Counted from the first letter of the stretch, positions 45,229-55,255 are shown. The stretch: DNA of 64,000 bases from Amycolatopsis alba DSM 44262 (GCF_000384215.1 NZ_KB913032.1:6533605-6597604), one strand, 5' to 3'. A program made the numbers and translations. The notes: generated by a model not told the origin, from the letters alone.

Positions 45229-46128
45229 TCAGCCCCGTCCGGGACCGTCCTGGCCGGGACGCCGTCGCCGCAGGTACCGCTCGAACTCGGCCGCGATCTT
45301 GTCCCCGCTCACGTCGTCCAGCGTGAACTCGCTTTCGGCGTCACCGCGCTCCTCGAGCCCGCGGACGTACTCGGTGATCTCCTCGTCCTCTTCGGCCATC
45401 TCGGTGACCGTCCGCTGCCACTCCTCGGCCTGCTCGGGAAGCGCGCCGAGCGGGATCTCGACGTCGAGGACGTCCTCGAGTTTGTGCAGCAGCGCCAGCG
45501 TGGCCTTGGGTGACGGCGGATGCGAGACGTAGTGCGGCACGGCCGCCCAGATCGACACCGCCGGCACACCCGCCTGCACGCAGTAGTCCTGCAGGACCCC
45601 GACGATGCCGGTCGGGCCCTGGTAGTTGTTCAGCTCCAGGCCGAACTGGGAAGCGGTGTCCTTGTCGTACGCCGTCCCGGTGACCGGAACGGGACGGGTG
45701 TGCGCGGTGTCGGCCAGCAGCGCGCCGAGGGTGACGACGGTGGCCACGTCCAGCTGCTGGATGTGCTCCAGCAGTTCGGCGCAGAAGGCACGCCAGCGCA
45801 TGTTCGGTTCGGGACCTTGGACCAGCACGATGTCCCGGCTGAGGCCCTCCGGGCGGCACACCGAGAGCCGCGTGGTCGGCCAATCGACCCTTCGGGTGAC
45901 GCCGTCCACCATCCGGACGGTCGGTCTGCTCACCTGGAAGTCGTAGTACTCGTCCGGACTCAGCTCGCTCAGCGGTGTCGCATCCCAGTTGAGCTGAAGA
46001 TGCTCGACCGCCCGGCTGGCCGCGTCACCTGCGTCGTTCCATCCTTCGAAGGCGACGATCATGATCGGCTTGGTGTCATCCGGGTGGTCGCGGCCGGGCC
46101 GCTGGGTCTCGTCGACGGGCTCACTCAC
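45229..46128 (-). CDS. PAC2-family protein (Rv2125-like)
   Basis: 299 residues. PAC2 (proteasome assembly chaperone 2-like) signature: MIVAFEGWNDAGDAASRAVEHL, VQGPEPNMRWRAFCAELLE, VVTLGALLADTAHTRPV and SIWAAVPHYVSHPPSPKA. In actinobacteria such proteins are encoded near the Pup-proteasome genes and are thought to be trimeric, with no proven role. GTG 46128 is supported by TAGGCT on the minus strand 6 nt upstream (46140-46135), a leaderless start. The acidic C-terminal tail ends in an arginine-rich stretch. Confidence 0.9.
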   Translation of the reverse strand: MSEPVDETQRPGRDHPDDTKPIMIVAFEGWNDAGDAASRAVEHLQLNWDATPLSELSPDEYYDFQVSRPTVRMVDGVTRRVDWPTTRLSVCRPEGLSRDIVLVQGPEPNMRWRAFCAELLEHIQQLDVATVVTLGALLADTAHTRPVPVTGTAYDKDTASQFGLELNNYQGPTGIVGVLQDYCVQAGVPAVSIWAAVPHYVSHPPSPKATLALLHKLEDVLDVEIPLGALPEQAEEWQRTVTEMAEEDEEITEYVRGLEERGDAESEFTLDDVSGDKIAAEFERYLRRRRPGQDGPGRG

Positions 46129-46319
46129 CGGACCAGCCTACGACCAGGCGGCCATTCACCGTTGAGCATGTCCGATCGCCTTCTCTCAGGGCGAACAGTG
46201 CAGAGCGGAGGCAAGGGGATATTTCAGGCAAGATGCCTCGACGTCGACGTGATCCGGTCTCGGCTACCGTGGGGTACGGAACGCGCGAATCGTGCACCAC
46301 CCGATGCTGAGGGGGAACC

Positions 46320-47000
46320 GTGACCGAACCGTCCACACTGGACGGACTCGCCGCCGTGCTGTGGGATATGGACGGCACGCTGGTCGACTCGGAGAAGCTG
46401 TGGGACGTCGCCCTCTACGAGGCCGTCGAAACCCTCGGCGGCACGCTGAGCGAGGAGCAGCGCCTGAGCCTTGTCGGATCCAATATGGACGACACGGCCG
46501 CGTTCCTGCTGGAAGTGTGCGGCAAACCCGTCACGCGTGAGTCGATCGCGGAGATGGGGGAGTGGATCCGCAAGCGGACGGCCAACCTCTTCGACGGCCC
46601 GCTCCCGTGGCGTCCCGGCGCGCAGGAGCTGCTCGAACTGTTGCGCGCCAACGGCGTCCCGATGGCGCTGGTCACCTCCACCGAACGGTCGCTGACCGAA
46701 CTCGCGCTCAACACCATCGGCCGCGAGTACTTCGCGGCCACCGTCTGCGGTGACGAGGTCGATGGTCTGAACAAACCGGACGCCAGGCCGTACCGGTTGG
46801 CGACGGAGCTGCTGGGAGTCCCGGCTTCCCGGTGCGTCGCGATCGAGGATTCGCCGCCGGGCGCGGCTTCCGCCGCCGCGGCGGGCTGCACGGTGGTGGT
46901 GATCCCGAACGACGTCGACGTCGAACCGGGGGAGCGGCGCGTGTTCCGTTCGTCGCTGGTCGGTCTCGACGTGCCCACGCTGACCGCGTTGCTGCCCTGA
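46320..47000 (+). CDS. HAD-superfamily phosphatase
   Basis: 226 residues. Motif I DMDGTLVDSE with the nucleophile aspartate, a helical cap (about 20-90), motif II VTSTERS, the motif III lysine in LNKPDARPY and motif IV IEDSPPGAASA are all present: a phosphoglycolate/beta-phosphoglucomutase-type hydrolase. Substrate cannot be inferred. GTG 46320 follows GAGGGGGAACC. It is divergent from the PAC2 gene across 191 nt and precedes the Ada-AlkA gene by 56 nt. Confidence 0.88.
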   Translation: MTEPSTLDGLAAVLWDMDGTLVDSEKLWDVALYEAVETLGGTLSEEQRLSLVGSNMDDTAAFLLEVCGKPVTRESIAEMGEWIRKRTANLFDGPLPWRPGAQELLELLRANGVPMALVTSTERSLTELALNTIGREYFAATVCGDEVDGLNKPDARPYRLATELLGVPASRCVAIEDSPPGAASAAAAGCTVVVIPNDVDVEPGERRVFRSSLVGLDVPTLTALLP

Positions 47001-47056
47001 CAGCCATGTCGCATTTCCGCTAGACCGCGCCCGGTGCGGTCGGTGATGCTTGCCGG

Positions 47057-48520
47057 GTGCATGAGGATTTCGAGCGCTGCGTACGGGCGGTCCAGGCGAA
47101 GGACGCCCGGTTCGACGGCTGGTTCTTCACGGCCGTCCTGACGACGCGGATCTACTGCCGGGCGAGTTGTCCCGTCGTCCCGCCCAAACCGCAGAACATG
47201 AGCTTCTACCCGAGCGCGGCGGCCGCGCAGGAGGCCGGGTTCCGCGCTTGTAAACGGTGCCGGCCGGACGCGAGCCCCGGTTCGCCGCAGTGGAACGAGC
47301 GCGCGGACCTGGTGGCCAGGGCGATGCGGCTGATCGCCGACGGCGTCGTCGACACCGGCGGCGTGAGCGAGCTGGCCGCCCGGCTCGGCTACAGCGTCCG
47401 GCAGGTCGAGCGGCATGTGCGGGCCGAACTCGGCGCGGGTCCGCTCAGTCTCGCCCGCGCGCAGCGAGCCCAGACGGCACGGCTGCTGATCGAGACGACC
47501 GGCCTGTCGATGATCGACGTCGCCCTCGCGGCGGGTTTCGGCAGCGTCCGGACCTTCAACGACACGGTCCGAGAGGTCTTCGCGCTGTCCCCGACCGAAC
47601 TGCGGGCCCGTGTCCGCACCGCTCCGGCGACCGCGTCAGGGACGCTGAACCTGCGCCTGCCGTACCGGAAGCCGTTGTTCCCGGACAACCTCTTCGGGCA
47701 TCTGGTCGCGACAGGCGTCCCCGGCGTCGAGGAATGGCGCGACGGCGCGTACCGCCGGACACTGCGGTTGCCGCACGGCCCCGCCGTCGTCGCGCTCAAG
47801 CCCGAAGACGGCCACATCGGCTGCCGGCTCACCCTGTCGGACCTGCGGGACCTCTCGACCGCGATCAGCCGCTGCCGCCGTCTGCTCGACCTCGATGCCG
47901 ACCCGGTCGCGGTCGACGACGCCCTGGCCGCGGACAAGTTCCTCGGGCCGCTCGTGAGCGCCGCGCCCGGCAGGCGGGTGCCGAGGACGGTCGACGGCGA
48001 CGAGTTCGCCGTCCGCGCCGTCCTCGGCCAGCAGGTGTCCACCGCCGCCGCCCGGACTCACGCCGCCCGGCTGGTCCTCGCGCACGGCGAGCCCGTCGAC
48101 GATCCGGACGGCGGTCTCACCCATGTCTTCCCGGACGCCGCCGCGCTCGCGGAGATCGACCCGGAAAGCCTCGCGATGCCGCAGAGCCGCAAACGGACCC
48201 TGCTCGGCCTCGTCGCCGAACTGAACGACGGCGGACTCGACCTCGGTGCGGGCAGTGACTGGCAGCGAGCCAGGGAACGGCTGCACGCGCTGCCGGGTTT
48301 CGGTCCTTGGACCGTCGAGAGCATCGCGATGCGGTCGCTCGGCGACCCGGACGCCTTCCTGCCGACCGACCTCGGCGTCAAGGTCGCCGCGAAGGGGCTC
48401 GGGCTCACCCCTGCCGCGTTCGCCGCGCACGCCGAGCACTGGCGCCCGTGGCGCGCCTACGCCGTACAACACCTCTGGGCGACCGGAGATCACCCGATCA
48501 ACCGGCTGCCCGCCGCCTGA
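47057..48520 (+). CDS. alkA: Ada-AlkA fusion: methyl-sensing regulator and 3-methyladenine DNA glycosylase
   Basis: 487 residues in three parts. Residues 1-75 are an Ada zinc domain with Cys34, Cys38, Cys65 and Cys68; Cys34 aligns with the methyl-accepting Cys38 of E. coli Ada. Residues 80-185 are an AraC-type helix-turn-helix (SELAARLGYSVRQVERHV, IDVALAAGFGSVRTFNDTV). Residues 195-487 are AlkA: an N-terminal beta domain and an HhH-GPD glycosylase with LPGFGPWTVESIAMR and the catalytic aspartate in PTDLGV. It senses methylphosphotriesters and removes alkylated bases. GTG 47057 is the chosen start; ogt follows 15 nt later as one alkylation-repair operon. Confidence 0.94.
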   Translation: MHEDFERCVRAVQAKDARFDGWFFTAVLTTRIYCRASCPVVPPKPQNMSFYPSAAAAQEAGFRACKRCRPDASPGSPQWNERADLVARAMRLIADGVVDTGGVSELAARLGYSVRQVERHVRAELGAGPLSLARAQRAQTARLLIETTGLSMIDVALAAGFGSVRTFNDTVREVFALSPTELRARVRTAPATASGTLNLRLPYRKPLFPDNLFGHLVATGVPGVEEWRDGAYRRTLRLPHGPAVVALKPEDGHIGCRLTLSDLRDLSTAISRCRRLLDLDADPVAVDDALAADKFLGPLVSAAPGRRVPRTVDGDEFAVRAVLGQQVSTAAARTHAARLVLAHGEPVDDPDGGLTHVFPDAAALAEIDPESLAMPQSRKRTLLGLVAELNDGGLDLGAGSDWQRARERLHALPGFGPWTVESIAMRSLGDPDAFLPTDLGVKVAAKGLGLTPAAFAAHAEHWRPWRAYAVQHLWATGDHPINRLPAA

Positions 48521-48535
48521 GTTCCGAGGAGCGCC

Positions 48536-49027
48536 ATGCGCACGCACACCGTCATCGACAGCCCTTACGACCGGTTGACCCTGGTCGCCGAGGGCGAGAG
48601 CCTCTGCGGTCTGTACATGGTCCAGCAGCGGCACCGCCCGGCCGAGGAGACCTTCGGCCATCCGGATCCGGGCGCGCCGATCTTCGTGGAGACCGAGAAA
48701 CAGCTCAAGGAGTACTTCGCCGGTCAGCGGAAGGACTTCGACCTCTCGCTGAGCTTCGGAGGCACTGAATTCCAGCGGATGGTGTGGGAAGGGCTGCTCG
48801 GGATCCCATATGGCGAGACGGTCTCCTACGGCGAACTCGCCGACCGGCTCGGCAAGCCGTCCGCGTCCCGCGCGGTCGGGCTCGCGAACGGGAAGAACCC
48901 GATCGGCATCATCGTGCCGTGTCATCGCGTCATCGGCTCCAACGGCGATCTGACCGGCTACGGCGGTGGTGTCGAACGGAAGCGGCACCTGCTCGACTTC
49001 GAACGCGGAGGCTCGACGCTGTTCTGA
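48536..49027 (+). CDS. ogt: Methylated-DNA-protein-cysteine methyltransferase
   Basis: 163 residues. The active-site motif IIVPCHRVIGSNG places the acceptor at Cys129; the DNA-binding helix (SRAVGLANGKNPIG) and the terminal GYGGGVERKRHLL are typical of Ogt. It transfers O6-methyl groups from guanine to itself. ATG 48536 follows CCGAGGAGCG. Transcription with the Ada-AlkA gene gives a compact adaptive response unit. Confidence 0.95.
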   Translation: MRTHTVIDSPYDRLTLVAEGESLCGLYMVQQRHRPAEETFGHPDPGAPIFVETEKQLKEYFAGQRKDFDLSLSFGGTEFQRMVWEGLLGIPYGETVSYGELADRLGKPSASRAVGLANGKNPIGIIVPCHRVIGSNGDLTGYGGGVERKRHLLDFERGGSTLF

Positions 49028-49099
49028 GGTGTGACGCGAGCGGCAACACACCGGCCCGAGGCAGCGCGACGTGAGCGCGGATGGAAGGATCTCCAGACT

Positions 49100-49363
49100 G
49101 TGAAGACCTTCGATGAGCTGTTCGCCGAGCTTGCCGAGCGCGCCCGTACGCGCCCCGACGGTTCCGGCACCGTCGCCGCGCTGGACGCGGGAGTGCACGC
49201 ACAGGGCAAGAAGGTGCTCGAAGAGGCGGGCGAAGTGTGGATCGCCGCCGAGCACGAATCCGACGACAGGCTCGCGGAGGAGATTTCACAGCTGCTGTAC
49301 CGGTTGCAGGTACTCATGATCGGCCGTGGACTGTCGAAAGAGGACGTGTACCGGTACCTGTGA
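49100..49363 (+). CDS. hisE: Phosphoribosyl-ATP pyrophosphatase
   Basis: 87 residues, the usual HisE length. [41 protein letters not shown] and the [14 protein letters not shown] helix carry the metal-binding acidic residues. It performs the second step of histidine biosynthesis. GTG 49100 has TGGAAGGA upstream and the M. tuberculosis counterpart Rv2122c starts in the same way. hisG begins 32 nt downstream in the same operon. Confidence 0.94.
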   Translation: MKTFDELFAELAERARTRPDGSGTVAALDAGVHAQGKKVLEEAGEVWIAAEHESDDRLAEEISQLLYRLQVLMIGRGLSKEDVYRYL

Positions 49364-49395
49364 CGCGTCCGCGTCCGGAGAACCAAGGAGAAGCA

Positions 49396-50241
49396 ATGCT
49401 GCGTGTCGCCGTGCCGAACAAGGGAGCCCTCGCCGCCGCCGCGACGGAGATGCTCGGAGAGGCCGGCTACCGCAAGCGACATGAGGCCCGCGATCTGACC
49501 GTGCTGGACACGGTCAACGAGGTCGAGTTCTTCTTCCTGCGTCCCAAGGACATCGCGATCTACGTCGGGTCCGGCGAGCTGGATCTCGGCATCACCGGCC
49601 GCGACCTCGCGCTCGACTCCGGCGCCCCGGTGGAGGAGATCCTCGGCCTCGGCTTCGGCGGTTCCACCTTCCGGTATGCCGCACCAGCGGGCCGGGAGTG
49701 GAAGGCCGAGGACCTGCACGGCAAACGGCTCGCGACGTCGTACCCGCGGCTCGTGCGGGAGAACCTGAAGCAGCACGGGGTGGAGGCGGAGGTGATCCGC
49801 CTCGACGGCGCCGTCGAGATCTCGATCCAGCTCGGCGTGGCCGACGCGATCGCGGACGTCGTCGAGTCGGGGCGTTCGCTGCGCCAGCACAACCTCGTGG
49901 CCTTCGGGGACCCGATCTGCGTGTCGGAGGCGGTCCTGCTGCAGCGGGCGGGCACCGAGCACACCCGGCCCAAGGACCAGCTGAAGGCGCGGCTGCAGGG
50001 TGTCGTGTTCGCCCAGCACTACATGATGCTGGACTACGACTGCCCGCGTTCGCTGCTGGAAGCGGCCATCGCGATCACGCCGGGCCTCGAGTCGCCGACC
50101 GTCGCGCCGCTGGCGCACGAAGACTGGGTGGCCGTGCGGGCGATGGTGCCGCGCAAGGAGGTCAACCGGATCATGGACGAACTCGCCGAGACCGGCGCCA
50201 AGGCCGTCCTGGCCTCGGACATCCGGGCCTGTCGGCTGTAA
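49396..50241 (+). CDS. hisG: ATP phosphoribosyltransferase, long form
   Basis: 281 residues, the long homohexameric HisG with a C-terminal regulatory domain (about 210-281) that binds histidine. The catalytic part has [32 protein letters not shown] and the PRPP loop [20 protein letters not shown]. It commits ATP and PRPP to histidine synthesis. ATG 49396 has AAGGAGAAGC upstream. It matches Rv2121c; a perfect 21-bp hairpin follows the stop. Confidence 0.96.
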   Translation: MLRVAVPNKGALAAAATEMLGEAGYRKRHEARDLTVLDTVNEVEFFFLRPKDIAIYVGSGELDLGITGRDLALDSGAPVEEILGLGFGGSTFRYAAPAGREWKAEDLHGKRLATSYPRLVRENLKQHGVEAEVIRLDGAVEISIQLGVADAIADVVESGRSLRQHNLVAFGDPICVSEAVLLQRAGTEHTRPKDQLKARLQGVVFAQHYMMLDYDCPRSLLEAAIAITPGLESPTVAPLAHEDWVAVRAMVPRKEVNRIMDELAETGAKAVLASDIRACRL

Positions 50242-50248
50242 GCCAATC

Positions 50249-50304
50249 GCGTGTGAAGGCCCCCTTCCCCTCAGCTCAGCCAAGGGAAGGGGGCCTTCAC
50301 ACGC
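50249..50304. terminator. Perfect 21-bp bidirectional terminator
   Basis: GCGTGTGAAGGCCCCCTTCC begins at 50249 and its complement ends at 50304; the 14-nt loop is CTCAGCTCAGCCAA. It separates hisG from the convergent parA-like gene and belongs to the GAAGGCCCCCTT family. Confidence 0.85.
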
Positions 50305-50310
50305 TTGTTG

Positions 50311-51246
50311 CTAGCGGGGCCGGTTCGGCTTCTTGGGCATGAGGTCGTAGAGCCGTTTCCGCGCGCCGTTGTCGTTGGCGCTGCGGGTCACCGAGACCTC
50401 GGTGATGAAGTCCTCGAAGACGAACTCCTCGTCCGCGGGCACGATCGCCGGGGCGGGGTGGTTCTTCAGGTACCCGTCCAGCGTTTCCGCGATCTCCCGG
50501 AACGACAGGGCCTGCAGCGTTTCCGGCGCGTACGTCGTCACCGGCACCCCGTGCGCGGCCGCCTCGTTCATCACCACGCCGAGCGGGACGTGCGACAACA
50601 TCGGGATCCCGAACCCGTACAGCTCCTGCAACGCGGCCGCCGCGTAATGCGAGACCGGGCGGCGGTACAGCCCTGGAACGAGGCCGTAGTAGGCGATCGG
50701 CGGACGGCCGACGGTCTGTTCGACGTAACGCACCTGGTCCGACAGCAGGCGCAACGCCCGGATGCTCGTCCGGTCCGGCTGCACCGGCACGAGGATCCCG
50801 TGCGAAGCGGCCAGCGCGTTGTTGGTCAGCACGTCGAGCGCGGGCGGGCAGTCGATGATGATGTGGTCGTAGTTCGCGAACTGGATGACCCTGGCCAGCT
50901 GCCAGCCGGGGACCCGGAACTGGTCCAGCCGCCGGATCAGGTCGAACATTCCCGGTGACGTCGGGATGACGTCGAAAGCGCCGCCCCGCCCGAGGTTGCT
51001 GCGTGGATGCGGAACGGCGAGCTCTTCGATCGGGCCCTTCCACACCTTGGTCAGGGCTTTGGCCAGGCTGGGCATGTTCGGTGCCACCTCGTCCAGCCCG
51101 AGGAGTTCGGTCGTCGCGTGGCCCTGTGGGTCGAGGTCGATCAGCAGCACCCGGCGTCCGCGTTCGGCCAGTGCGGCCGCCGCGCCCACGCTGAGTGAGG
51201 TCTTGCCGACCCCGCCTTTCTGGTTGACCACCGAGGTGATCTGCAT
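50311..51246 (-). CDS. Orphan ParA/Soj-family ATPase
   Basis: 311 residues. Deviant Walker A QKGGVGKTS (9-17), A' motif LLIDLDPQGHAT, Walker B IIIDCPPALDV and VPVQPDRTSIRAL are all intact. ParA ATPases position DNA or protein cargo; no parB or parS is nearby, and the C-terminal extension (about 275-311) is basic and differs from plasmid ParA. GGGAG lies 9 nt before ATG 51246. It is next to a thioesterase gene with no obvious functional link. Role unknown; it may organise a polar or cell-envelope complex. Confidence 0.88.
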   Translation of the reverse strand: MQITSVVNQKGGVGKTSLSVGAAAALAERGRRVLLIDLDPQGHATTELLGLDEVAPNMPSLAKALTKVWKGPIEELAVPHPRSNLGRGGAFDVIPTSPGMFDLIRRLDQFRVPGWQLARVIQFANYDHIIIDCPPALDVLTNNALAASHGILVPVQPDRTSIRALRLLSDQVRYVEQTVGRPPIAYYGLVPGLYRRPVSHYAAAALQELYGFGIPMLSHVPLGVVMNEAAAHGVPVTTYAPETLQALSFREIAETLDGYLKNHPAPAIVPADEEFVFEDFITEVSVTRSANDNGARKRLYDLMPKKPNRPR

Positions 51247-51313
51247 GCCGAAGCGCTCCCTGCGTCTGTTGTTCCAGGAAGGTTATTGGAAACACGCCGA
51301 GAAAGCGCGTCTA

Positions 51314-52099
51314 TCAGCCCGCCTGTCGCGGTCGCACCAGGAGAGCCTGTGCTCCGGACGCTATCCGGCCGGACGCGTCGTGCAGCGTGGTGGTCGCCGT
51401 GCCGACGCCGTTCGGGCCGATCAGGGTGGCCGCGTCGACGCCGATCCAGTCGCCCAGCGGCGGGCGGCGGAGGTGCACGGTCAGCTCGGAGTTGATGAAC
51501 CACCACTCGCGCGGGTCGAGAAAGTTCGAAATCCCGTTGCCGGAGTCCGCCAGGACGAACAGCCGCTGCAGCGCGCTCGGCTTCTCCCCGTCCACGAGGG
51601 CGACGCGCTGACGGCCCCAGACCGTCGCCGGACCGGGTTCGTCCAGCGCGCCCCGGACGCGCCGCCACTCGACCGCGTCGAGGTAGCCGCCGTGCCAGCC
51701 CTCCGGCCAGTTCGACGTCGGGAGACCGTCCGGCGAAGGCAGCGCGGGACCCTCCGCCGTCGCCACGGTGGTCGTGTCCGAGGTCGCGATGCGCCAAGCC
51801 GAGGCACGGGCGACGACCCGCTCCCCGTGGGAGAGCTCCGCTTCCAGCCACTCGACCGACCGGCCCGGTCGCTCCACCCAGGCCCGGACCGAAAGCTCCT
51901 TCAGCGGGGCGGGCCCGAGGATCTCGATCGTGACCCGTGCCAGCTGGCTCGCGTGTGGCGCTTCGACCTCTTCGAGCGCGCGGACCAGCAACGCCGAGGG
52001 CGGCCCGAAGTGCTGCGCGTCCGGGGTCCACGGGCCGGCGGTGTGCTGTGTCGGTAGGAACCGGCCCTCGTCTGACGGTACGTAGAAGGCTTCTGTCAC
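51314..52099 (-). CDS. TesB-like acyl-CoA thioesterase domain protein
   Basis: 261 residues. A double hot-dog arrangement is suggested by HFGPPSALLVRALEEVE, VTIEILGPAPLKELSVRAWV in the first half and EWWFINSELTVHLRRPPLGDW, GTATTTLHDASGRIASGAQ in the second, which matches the thioesterase-like superfamily of actinobacteria. TAGGGT on the minus strand (52111-52106) is 6 nt before the GTG at 52099, supporting a leaderless start. Substrate unknown. Confidence 0.8.
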   Translation of the reverse strand: MTEAFYVPSDEGRFLPTQHTAGPWTPDAQHFGPPSALLVRALEEVEAPHASQLARVTIEILGPAPLKELSVRAWVERPGRSVEWLEAELSHGERVVARASAWRIATSDTTTVATAEGPALPSPDGLPTSNWPEGWHGGYLDAVEWRRVRGALDEPGPATVWGRQRVALVDGEKPSALQRLFVLADSGNGISNFLDPREWWFINSELTVHLRRPPLGDWIGVDAATLIGPNGVGTATTTLHDASGRIASGAQALLVRPRQAG

Positions 52100-52108
52100 A
52101 CAGGTACC

Positions 52109-53002
52109 CTAGTCCGCGCGGTCCAATACGGACTCCTCGCCGGGATCCGGCTCCGGCCAGCCGGGATAGGGCGGGGGAGTGCCGCCGTACTGCGGGCACA
52201 GCGCCTGGTGATCGCACCACGCGCACAGTTTGCTCGGATTGGGCCGGAAATCGCCGGTCTTGCCCGCTTTGAGGATCGCCTGCCAGATCGCCTCCAGCGT
52301 GCGCTCGAAGCGGATCAGCTCGCCCTCGTCGGGGGTGTACGCGAGTGACTGGCCATCGGTGAGGTACATCAGTTTCAGCTGGCGCGGCACGACACCGCGA
52401 AGCCGCCAGAGGACCACGGCGTAGAACTTCATCTGGAACATCGCCTTGGCCTCGCCGATCTCGCGGGGCGCGGCGCCGGTCTTGTAGTCGACGACGCGGA
52501 TCTCGCCGGTCGGCGCCACGTCCAGCCTGTCGACGTAGCCCCGCAGCAGTACCCCGGAGCCCAGTTCGATCTCGACGTGCAGCTCACACGCTTCGGGTTC
52601 CAGACGGCTCGGATCCTCGAGGCCGAAGTAGGTGTCGACGAGCTGCTCGGCCGACGAGAGCCACGAGGTGACGGCCTCGGGATCCTCCTGATCGAACAGC
52701 TCGATCCACTCCGGACGTTCCGCGGACAGGTCCTCCCACGCCGGCGCGAGCAGCTCCTTGGCCTGCGGAGGGGTGCGATCGGCTTGCGGGAGGGAGAACA
52801 GGCGCTCCAGCACGGAATGCACCAGCGTGCCTCGAAGCTGGGCCTTCGTCGGGATCTCGGGCAGTCTGTCGACTGCGCGGAAGCGGTAGAGCAGCGGGCA
52901 CTGCTTGAAGTCGCTGGCACGCGACGGGGACAGGGCCGGCCGACGGCGCGGGACTTCGGCGCCGGGCGGCGGATCGGCGGTGACCGTGTCGGTGTCGGGC
53001 AT
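52109..53002 (-). CDS. RecB-family PD-(D/E)XK nuclease with iron-sulfur cysteines (Rv2119-like)
   Basis: 297 residues. Nuclease motifs include GTLVHSVLERLF (motif I region), IELGSGVLLRGYVDRLDVAP (aspartate) and GEIRVVDYKTG (D-x-K). Four cysteines, one in FKQCPLLYRF and three in LCAWCDHQALCP, are placed as in AddB and Cas4 nucleases with a [4Fe-4S] cluster. No helicase domain is attached. ATG 53002 follows TACGCT (53014-53009, minus) by 6 nt, so the mRNA is probably leaderless. Divergent from the M50 protease; the order matches Rv2118c-Rv2119. Confidence 0.88.
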   Translation of the reverse strand: MPDTDTVTADPPPGAEVPRRRPALSPSRASDFKQCPLLYRFRAVDRLPEIPTKAQLRGTLVHSVLERLFSLPQADRTPPQAKELLAPAWEDLSAERPEWIELFDQEDPEAVTSWLSSAEQLVDTYFGLEDPSRLEPEACELHVEIELGSGVLLRGYVDRLDVAPTGEIRVVDYKTGAAPREIGEAKAMFQMKFYAVVLWRLRGVVPRQLKLMYLTDGQSLAYTPDEGELIRFERTLEAIWQAILKAGKTGDFRPNPSKLCAWCDHQALCPQYGGTPPPYPGWPEPDPGEESVLDRAD

Positions 53003-53130
53003 GGATGAAGCGTATCGCCGGGCACCGACAGTTTCGGGACCGCAACGCACCGGAGCGGCATGACCGACACCACCCGGACGGGAAGGGCGGGTCACCCGCA
53101 CCCCACACCTGGGCATCTACGCTCTGACAC

Positions 53131-54282
53131 ATGGCGGTGACAGGTGAGCACGGCCCGCCTCGACGAGGCGTGGCACCGGAGGGCGGGCTCCTGCTGTTCC
53201 GCGTCTCCGGGATCCCCGTGCTGCTCGCCCCTTCCTGGTGGATCGGCTCCCTGATCATCGTGGTGCTCTACACGCCGCTGGTCGGACGGCTGCTGCCCGG
53301 CGCGACGACGCTGACCTCGTGGCTGCTGGCGGCCGCGTTCGCGGTCCTTCTGGGACTCTCGGTGCTCGCGCATGAACTCGGGCACTGTCTGGTGGCGCTG
53401 CGGCTCGGTATCCCCGTCCGGCGTCTGCGCCTGTTCCTGCTCGGTGGCCTTTCCGAGGTCGCGAGAACTCCCCGCCAGCCGCGCCAGGAAGGCCTCGTCG
53501 CCGCTGCGGGGCCGGTGGTTTCGTTGCTGCTCGGGGCTTTTTGCGGTCTGCTCATGTTCGCCGTCCCGGCGGAGAGCGCGGCATGGCTGCTCATCGCCGA
53601 ATGCGCCGTCGCGAACTTCGCCGTCGGGCTCTTCAACCTCCTTCCAGGGCTTCCGCTCGACGGCGGGCGCTTGGTGCGCGCCGGGGTCTGGGCGGCCACC
53701 GGCCACCGGGAGAAGGGCACGCGGGCGGCGGTCGTCGGTGGCGGTGTCGTCGCGGCGGGACTGGTCTTCTGGGCGCTGTGGGGACTGATGGCGGGCAGCG
53801 AGGACCGCTGGCTCCGGCTCGGCGTCTGCGTCGTGACAGCGTGGTTCGTGATCCTCGGCGCGCGAAGCGAACTCGCCGCCGAAACACGCCGGGGGTGGCC
53901 CGAAGGGGTGCGGCTGAGCGAGCTCGTCCGGCCCGTTCTCCAGCTTCCCGCGGAAAGCCCCGTTTCGGACGCGCTGGCCGCTTCGGCAGGCCGCGGGGTG
54001 GTCCTGGTGCGTGCCGACGGCGTCGCGGCCGGACTGCTCGACGAGACGGCCGCCGCGCACCTGGCCGGAACGTCGCCGAACGCGCCCGCGGAGATGGCCG
54101 CGGAGCCGATCCGGGCCGACACCGTGCTGCTTTCCTCGGAGTCGGGGGAGGAGATCGCCGAGCGGGTCCGGGAAACCGCCGCCTGGCAGTTCCTCGTGGT
54201 GGACGACGAAGGCAGGCCCGCCGGCGTCCTCCGGCGCGAAGACCTGCGCGCCGCGATGACCCGCAGCCGACCCCCGGCGTAG
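53131..54282 (+). CDS. Site-2 protease-like M50 metalloprotease with C-terminal CBS-like domain
   Basis: 383 residues. The zinc motif HELGH (81-85) in TM2 and the third ligand Asp177 in LFNLLPGLPLDGGR identify an intramembrane S2P-type protease; five or six helices span residues 27-290. The C-terminal part (about 295-380) resembles a degenerate CBS pair, as in SpoIVFB-like S2Ps. Such enzymes cut membrane-bound anti-sigma factors or transcription factors; the substrate is unknown. TACGCT (53118-53123) is 7 nt before the ATG (leaderless). It lies next to trmI. Confidence 0.9.
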   Translation: MAVTGEHGPPRRGVAPEGGLLLFRVSGIPVLLAPSWWIGSLIIVVLYTPLVGRLLPGATTLTSWLLAAAFAVLLGLSVLAHELGHCLVALRLGIPVRRLRLFLLGGLSEVARTPRQPRQEGLVAAAGPVVSLLLGAFCGLLMFAVPAESAAWLLIAECAVANFAVGLFNLLPGLPLDGGRLVRAGVWAATGHREKGTRAAVVGGGVVAAGLVFWALWGLMAGSEDRWLRLGVCVVTAWFVILGARSELAAETRRGWPEGVRLSELVRPVLQLPAESPVSDALAASAGRGVVLVRADGVAAGLLDETAAAHLAGTSPNAPAEMAAEPIRADTVLLSSESGEEIAERVRETAAWQFLVVDDEGRPAGVLRREDLRAAMTRSRPPA

Positions 54283-55167
<885 letters not shown>

Positions 55168-55192
55168 CCCGGCCGAGAGCTGCCCTGGTTCG

Positions 55193-55251
55193 AAGTCCGT
55201 GAAGGCCTCCTTGAGGGACTCAGAGTCCCTCAAGGAGGCCTTCACGGACTT
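55193..55251. terminator. Perfect 28-bp hairpin between trmI and a convergent gene
   Basis: Arms 55193-55220 and 55224-55251 are exact complements with a CAG loop; the core is GTGAAGGCCTCCTTGAGGG. It lies 25 nt after trmI and 4 nt after the end of the convergent gene, serving both. Confidence 0.85.
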
Positions 55252-55255
55252 GAAG

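Noticed and set aside
55180..55200. tRNA-like T-loop (GGTTCGAAGTCC)
   Set aside because: It is the foot of the 28-bp hairpin; no acceptor or anticodon stem and no CCA end are present.
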